Below are positions 60,841 to 64,000 of a stretch of DNA of 64,000 bases, in pieces. Each line of letters begins with the position of its first letter. The first letter of the stretch is position 1. The translations under genes were made by a program, and so were the position numbers. Origin of the DNA: Pseudobdellovibrionaceae bacterium (lineage in GTDB: Bacteria; Bdellovibrionota; Bdellovibrionia; Bdellovibrionales; Bdellovibrionaceae); assembly GCA_022843825.1 (NCBI GenBank), contig JALHMX010000008.1:51722-115721 (forward strand). The letters run 5' to 3'. The notes beneath the pieces are model-generated. The model saw nothing but the letters and a program-made list of their open reading frames with translations. It made no database searches and had not been told where the DNA came from.

Positions 60841-62133
60841 TTAGCGTGGGTATAAACCACGCAGTAACATGGCTTTTTCTAAGCGCTGGATAGAGACCGC
60901 CATGGCGGCTGATCGCATATCAACTTTCTTTTCAGCTTGGAAATGGCAAACCGTATCAAAAGCTTTAAGGATTACAGTTTTAAGCTTGTTATCAATATCT
61001 GACTCATCCCAGAAAAAAGACATAATATCTTGAACCCATTCGAAATAAGAAACGATAACACCACCGCCATTGGCGATAACGTCAGGAGCAATAAAAACTC
61101 CGCGCTGATGTAAAATTTTAGTGGCTGCATTTGTGATTGGGCCGTTCGCACCTTCAACGATAACTTTGGCTTTGATGCGTTCAGCGTTATGCGTATCGAT
61201 CTGTCCTTCAAGGGCACACGGAAGTAAAGCATCGCAATCAAGTTCAAGAAGTTGTTCGTTAGTTATCAACTCAGCCTTAGTGTAACCTTTTAATGACTTA
61301 TTAATTTTTGCATACTCAACCATGTCATTAACATTTAAGCCGTCGCCATTAAAGTACCCACCAGTGACATCACTTACTGCAATGATGCGTGCACCTCGGT
61401 CGTACGCAAACTTGGCAGCAAATGAACCCACATTACCAAAACCTTGAACGGCGACTCGAGACCCTGACATTTTCATGCCTTTTTGTTCCATGGCTCTTTC
61501 GCAAATATATATAACTCCTAAGCCTGTAGCGTGATTTCGTCCCAGTGAGCCCCCAATTTCTACAGGCTTACCAGTCACGACACCTGGTTGAGCATACCCA
61601 CCTTGCTCTTGAGAGTAAGTATCCATAAACCACGCCATCGTCTGAGCATCTGTTCCCACATCTGGAGCTGGAATATCTTTAGTAGGTCCAATAAAATGAG
61701 CGATCTCTGAAGTATAACGTCGAGTTAAGCTTTGCTTTTCTGCGCGTGATAGTTTTGTGGGGTCAACGCAGACGCCACCCTTGGCGCCTCCTAAGGGCAA
61801 ACCGAGAACAGAATTCTTAAATGTCATTAGTGCGGCAAGCCCTACGACTTCAGGCAGATCAACGTTTTGATGAAAACGAATTCCACCTTTGTAAGGCCCC
61901 AAAGTTGCGTTGTACTGTACGCGGTATCCGGTAAAAACTTTTACAGATTGATCATCCATACGAACCGGTACAGAAACTGTAATACATCGACGTGGTCTTT
62001 CAAGTCGTTCTACAATATTAGGGTCACAGTTTACAATTTTCGCGGCCTCTTTAAAAGTCAGCAAAGCATTTTGAAAAAGTGGTCCGTTAAGATGTGCTTC
62101 TGAATGTGGATTAAGATTTTCTTGTGGCGCCAT
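60841..62133 (-). CDS. Glu/Leu/Phe/Val dehydrogenase (glutamate dehydrogenase)
   Basis: A 430-residue enzyme of the ELFV dehydrogenase family, most likely NAD(P)-glutamate dehydrogenase, which interconverts glutamate and 2-oxoglutarate plus ammonia. The segments YKGGIRFHQNVDLPEVVGLAALMTFKNSVLGLPLGGAKGGVCVDP (residue 92-136, with the catalytic Lys), KDIPAPDVGTDAQTMAWFMDTYS near 175, a Rossmann region SRVAVQGFGNVGSFAAKFAYDRGARIIAVSD near 225 and EGANGPITNAATKIL near 325 fit GdhA/GudB. It is the first gene of a minus-strand operon containing pyrD, the Nudix gene and two glycosyltransferase-type genes. Confidence 0.93.
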   Translation of the reverse strand: MAPQENLNPHSEAHLNGPLFQNALLTFKEAAKIVNCDPNIVERLERPRRCITVSVPVRMDDQSVKVFTGYRVQYNATLGPYKGGIRFHQNVDLPEVVGLAALMTFKNSVLGLPLGGAKGGVCVDPTKLSRAEKQSLTRRYTSEIAHFIGPTKDIPAPDVGTDAQTMAWFMDTYSQEQGGYAQPGVVTGKPVEIGGSLGRNHATGLGVIYICERAMEQKGMKMSGSRVAVQGFGNVGSFAAKFAYDRGARIIAVSDVTGGYFNGDGLNVNDMVEYAKINKSLKGYTKAELITNEQLLELDCDALLPCALEGQIDTHNAERIKAKVIVEGANGPITNAATKILHQRGVFIAPDVIANGGGVIVSYFEWVQDIMSFFWDESDIDNKLKTVILKAFDTVCHFQAEKKVDMRSAAMAVSIQRLEKAMLLRGLYPR

Positions 62134-62279
62134 GAGTAACTATTCTCCTTAAGCTATTGAGAAATATGAGTGTACCGAAACTCATAGCCAAAGCCATTCA
62201 TTTTTAGAAAAGTGACGCATTAAAGGGCATGCCGAACCGCGAAATTACACTGGAGTTGTGGTCGTGAAATAGTCCTTCC

Positions 62280-63554
62280 ATGAATTTCTTTAAAAAGAGG
62301 GCGTTTTGCATTTTTATTCTAAGTTTTTTTTGTGGAGGTGCCGCTATTTCTGAACAGATTCCACAAAGTTTGTCGTCTTATCCTCGGCCAATTTTAGCCC
62401 TAATGAATGCCTTACCTAGGTGGTCACCCTCTTATGATATGACTTCTGCGTGTTGGTCCAGTTTGCAAAAAAATAAGCTGGACCCATCTGCATGCAAAAA
62501 TCCGCACAAGTTAAATCCTATCTCTTCATTTCGAAGTAAACTTTTTTTCGATTTTAATATAGGACCTGAAAATGGATTTCAAAAAATTGATTTCCAATTA
62601 ACTCAGGAAATAAAAATTCGTGGTTTATTAGGTTTGCATGAAGGCCAAATAAGACCGTTGGTAATTTTTAGAATGGGAATTCATGGCAACCGAGATGAGT
62701 TCATTGCCGAAAGGTATATTCTTAAACTTCTTTATGAAGATCTTGGTTATCATGTACTGACTTTAGAAAGTTTAACTAGTCATGGTTTTATTAAATCTAA
62801 CGAACAGGTCTCATTCGGGGGATTTGAAGAAGGCCTGCACACTTTTTTTGTTTTGAATCAAATCAAAAAAAATGAGTTTACATGGGTAAAAAATATATCT
62901 GAGATACATTTGGTCGCGCTCAGCATGGGTGGTAACGGTGCTTTTTTGACCACCTACCTTGATGAACATACCAATAGACAAATTAAGTCAGTTCAGATGT
63001 TTTGTCCTTTGGTGAATTTTCAAGAGACTTTTGCGCACTTGGAACAGCCTGGCTTTTTTAATGCCTTTGCGGACTTCTGGAACAGTATGCGACTAAAAGC
63101 TCTTAATACTAAAAACCCTAATCTTGCTCAAGTTGAACGGTGGAAGATGCTTTTTGATCTAAAACCTCGTTATGGTCCTATGGCTTTAGATTGGCTAAAT
63201 ACTACACAACAGGGCCCAGTGCTTAAGCTGGAGGAATTTGAAAAAAAATTCCCCTCTATAAAATGGCCGAAAGCATTTAAAGAGCACGTAGAAAACAGCA
63301 AAGACTTTTTTTCCCTTAACAATTTCTGGCTCGTTTTCAAAAATGAAAAAACTCCTATTCATATAGTTACAACTCGTCATGATTTATTTGTTGATAACAA
63401 CATTAACGTCGATCGTATTCGTAAGGGAATACAGCCAGGGTTTTTTAAAAAAACATCATTTCTGGATCTTGACGGCTTTCATTGCTCACTTGCCGAAGAG
63501 TATCAATGGCCCTTTCTCATAGAGGTCGTGCGCCAAGGTTTGCAGTCACGTTAA
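62280..63554 (+). CDS. Secreted alpha/beta hydrolase-like protein
   Basis: A 424-residue exported protein with a signal peptide (residues about 1-24). The middle contains an alpha/beta-hydrolase-type core: PLVIFRMGIHGNRDEFIAERY near residue 125, the nucleophile elbow VALSMGGNGAFL near 224 (GxSxG in the form L-S-M-G-G), a likely acid in TTRHDLFVDNN near 360 and a His in LDGFHCSLAEEY near 405. The order matches the family. The substrate is not evident; the lid region between residues 245 and 345 is long. It stands alone on the plus strand, and its stop overlaps the transposase end by four bases. Confidence 0.72.
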   Translation: MNFFKKRAFCIFILSFFCGGAAISEQIPQSLSSYPRPILALMNALPRWSPSYDMTSACWSSLQKNKLDPSACKNPHKLNPISSFRSKLFFDFNIGPENGFQKIDFQLTQEIKIRGLLGLHEGQIRPLVIFRMGIHGNRDEFIAERYILKLLYEDLGYHVLTLESLTSHGFIKSNEQVSFGGFEEGLHTFFVLNQIKKNEFTWVKNISEIHLVALSMGGNGAFLTTYLDEHTNRQIKSVQMFCPLVNFQETFAHLEQPGFFNAFADFWNSMRLKALNTKNPNLAQVERWKMLFDLKPRYGPMALDWLNTTQQGPVLKLEEFEKKFPSIKWPKAFKEHVENSKDFFSLNNFWLVFKNEKTPIHIVTTRHDLFVDNNINVDRIRKGIQPGFFKKTSFLDLDGFHCSLAEEYQWPFLIEVVRQGLQSR

Positions 63555-64000
63555 GTCTGTGTTCGCCGGTGGTTTAACGGTTTTCCATACGCATAATTTG
63601 TTTTTCTCGGCTTATACGCATAATTCCTCTCTCTGATCTTATACTCCACAAACCCCAGCGCTTCTAAAGTATTCTGCAATAGGTAGCTGCACGCTATCTG
63701 ATAATCCTTTCCCCAATGTAGTAACCTTGAAAACGGTCTGTACTCCCAGAACGCTTGCCCTTTGTAAGGGATTGAGTACCCCTCGCCCCGCTGCTGATCT
63801 TTATTGGAAGCATTACCAGAAGCAGAATCCAAAGCCAGATGAAGTAGAAATTCATTAAAGCTTAAGTAGTTCATCATAAAAGATGCAATTTTTCCTGAGA
63901 TCACAGAGATAAAACATTTATACGCATATTTTGAAGGCACTTTGATAATCAAGTGAATGTGATTAGACTGAATGGCTTTGCGATAAATCCTGATTCCGTA
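63551..64000 (-). CDS. IS200/RAYT-like Y1 transposase, C-terminal part (runs off right edge)
   Basis: The minus strand from the right edge reads GIRIYRKAIQSNHIHLIIKV, which is the HUH motif (HIHLI) of IS200-type and REP-associated tyrosine transposases. It continues to FWEYRPFSRLLHWGKDYQIACSYLLQNTLEALGF, where the Tyr of ACSY corresponds to the catalytic Tyr. The frame goes on past 63952, whose Met is not the start but an internal TTG, and leaves the window at 64000. The tail includes two TYAY-like repeats (NYAYKPRKTNYAYGKP). Domesticated RAYT-type enzymes are common and may move short palindromes. Confidence 0.82.
   Translation of the reverse strand, partial: YGIRIYRKAIQSNHIHLIIKVPSKYAYKCFISVISGKIASFMMNYLSFNEFLLHLALDSASGNASNKDQQRGEGYSIPYKGQAFWEYRPFSRLLHWGKDYQIACSYLLQNTLEALGFVEYKIRERNYAYKPRKTNYAYGKPLNHRRTQT

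Overview
The window looks like chromosomal DNA from a predatory or predator-related bacterium of the Bdellovibrionota (Bdellovibrio / Pseudobdellovibrio type). The basis is AT-rich DNA, very dense gene packing with many 4-20 bp overlaps, an ftsQ-ftsA-ftsZ run whose FtsZ has a long linker, parts of a Tad (Flp) pilus, a non-flagellar MotA/MotB-type operon, and two Lys/Ala-rich histone H1-like proteins plus HU. This taxonomic reading is inference; no rRNA gene is present to test it.

Layout. 0-3 kb: the 3' end of aspS, then the Tad ATPase and secretin (cpaF, cpaC). 3-6.2 kb: a methylthioadenosine salvage operon (mtnP, mtnA, class II aldolase) divergent from a nucleosidase. 6.3-10.8 kb: ftsQ, ftsA, ftsZ and an LpxH-like phosphoesterase, then a receiver-histidine kinase. 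12-15.4 kb: a secreted Gly/Met/Gln-rich repeat protein and an amidohydrolase. 15.4-18.2 kb: a second Tad block on the minus strand (Flp pilin, TadE-like pseudopilins including a 58-residue one, a CpaB-like protein). 18.2-27.2 kb: an H1-like protein, folD, an RlmI-type methyltransferase, a coiled-coil protein, SLBB and O-antigen-ligase-like genes, a ClC channel and several small lipid or membrane genes. 27.2-30.2 kb: an AbgT transporter and a lipoprotein with an HExxH motif. 30.3-37.8 kb: an overlapping six-gene operon with a TPR protein, MotA-like and MotB-like stators, a membrane-spanning helical protein, a probable outer-membrane barrel and an 1139-residue LamG/FN3 lipoprotein. This is the strongest candidate for an undescribed system.

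37.8-42.8 kb: a DUF3617 gene, an ECF sigma factor with a membrane partner, divergent from a MerP/MerT-like metal operon. Next comes a small accessory patch abutting the 3' end of tRNA-Leu(UAG): a BrnT toxin, a frame-broken BrnA antitoxin, an ORF6N pseudogene and a GFA-family gene. 42.8-52.6 kb: glycine cleavage genes gcvH and gcvT, separated from gcvP by a secreted deiminase-like gene, an Rsm22-like gene, an NlpC/P60-like lipoprotein and a glycosyltransferase 9. 52.6-56.6 kb: the TldD/PmbA pair and epmA. 56.6-56.77 kb: a perfect 35-bp inverted repeat with further palindromes between epmA and hup. 57-62.1 kb: a minus-strand run of glutamate dehydrogenase, pyrD, a MutT-like Nudix gene and two glycosyltransferase-type genes. 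The right edge holds a secreted alpha/beta hydrolase and a truncated IS200/RAYT-like transposase.

How the parts fit. Division (FtsQAZ), surface appendages (Tad), a putative proton-driven envelope machine, envelope polysaccharide and lipid genes, and secreted hydrolases point to a cell heavily invested in envelope and surface functions. Gene starts were adjusted from the longest reading frame where a ribosome binding site favoured an internal codon. No promoter mapping was possible, and only one promoter and two hairpin terminators looked good enough to list. No intergenic stretch exceeds 300 bases without a listed feature.
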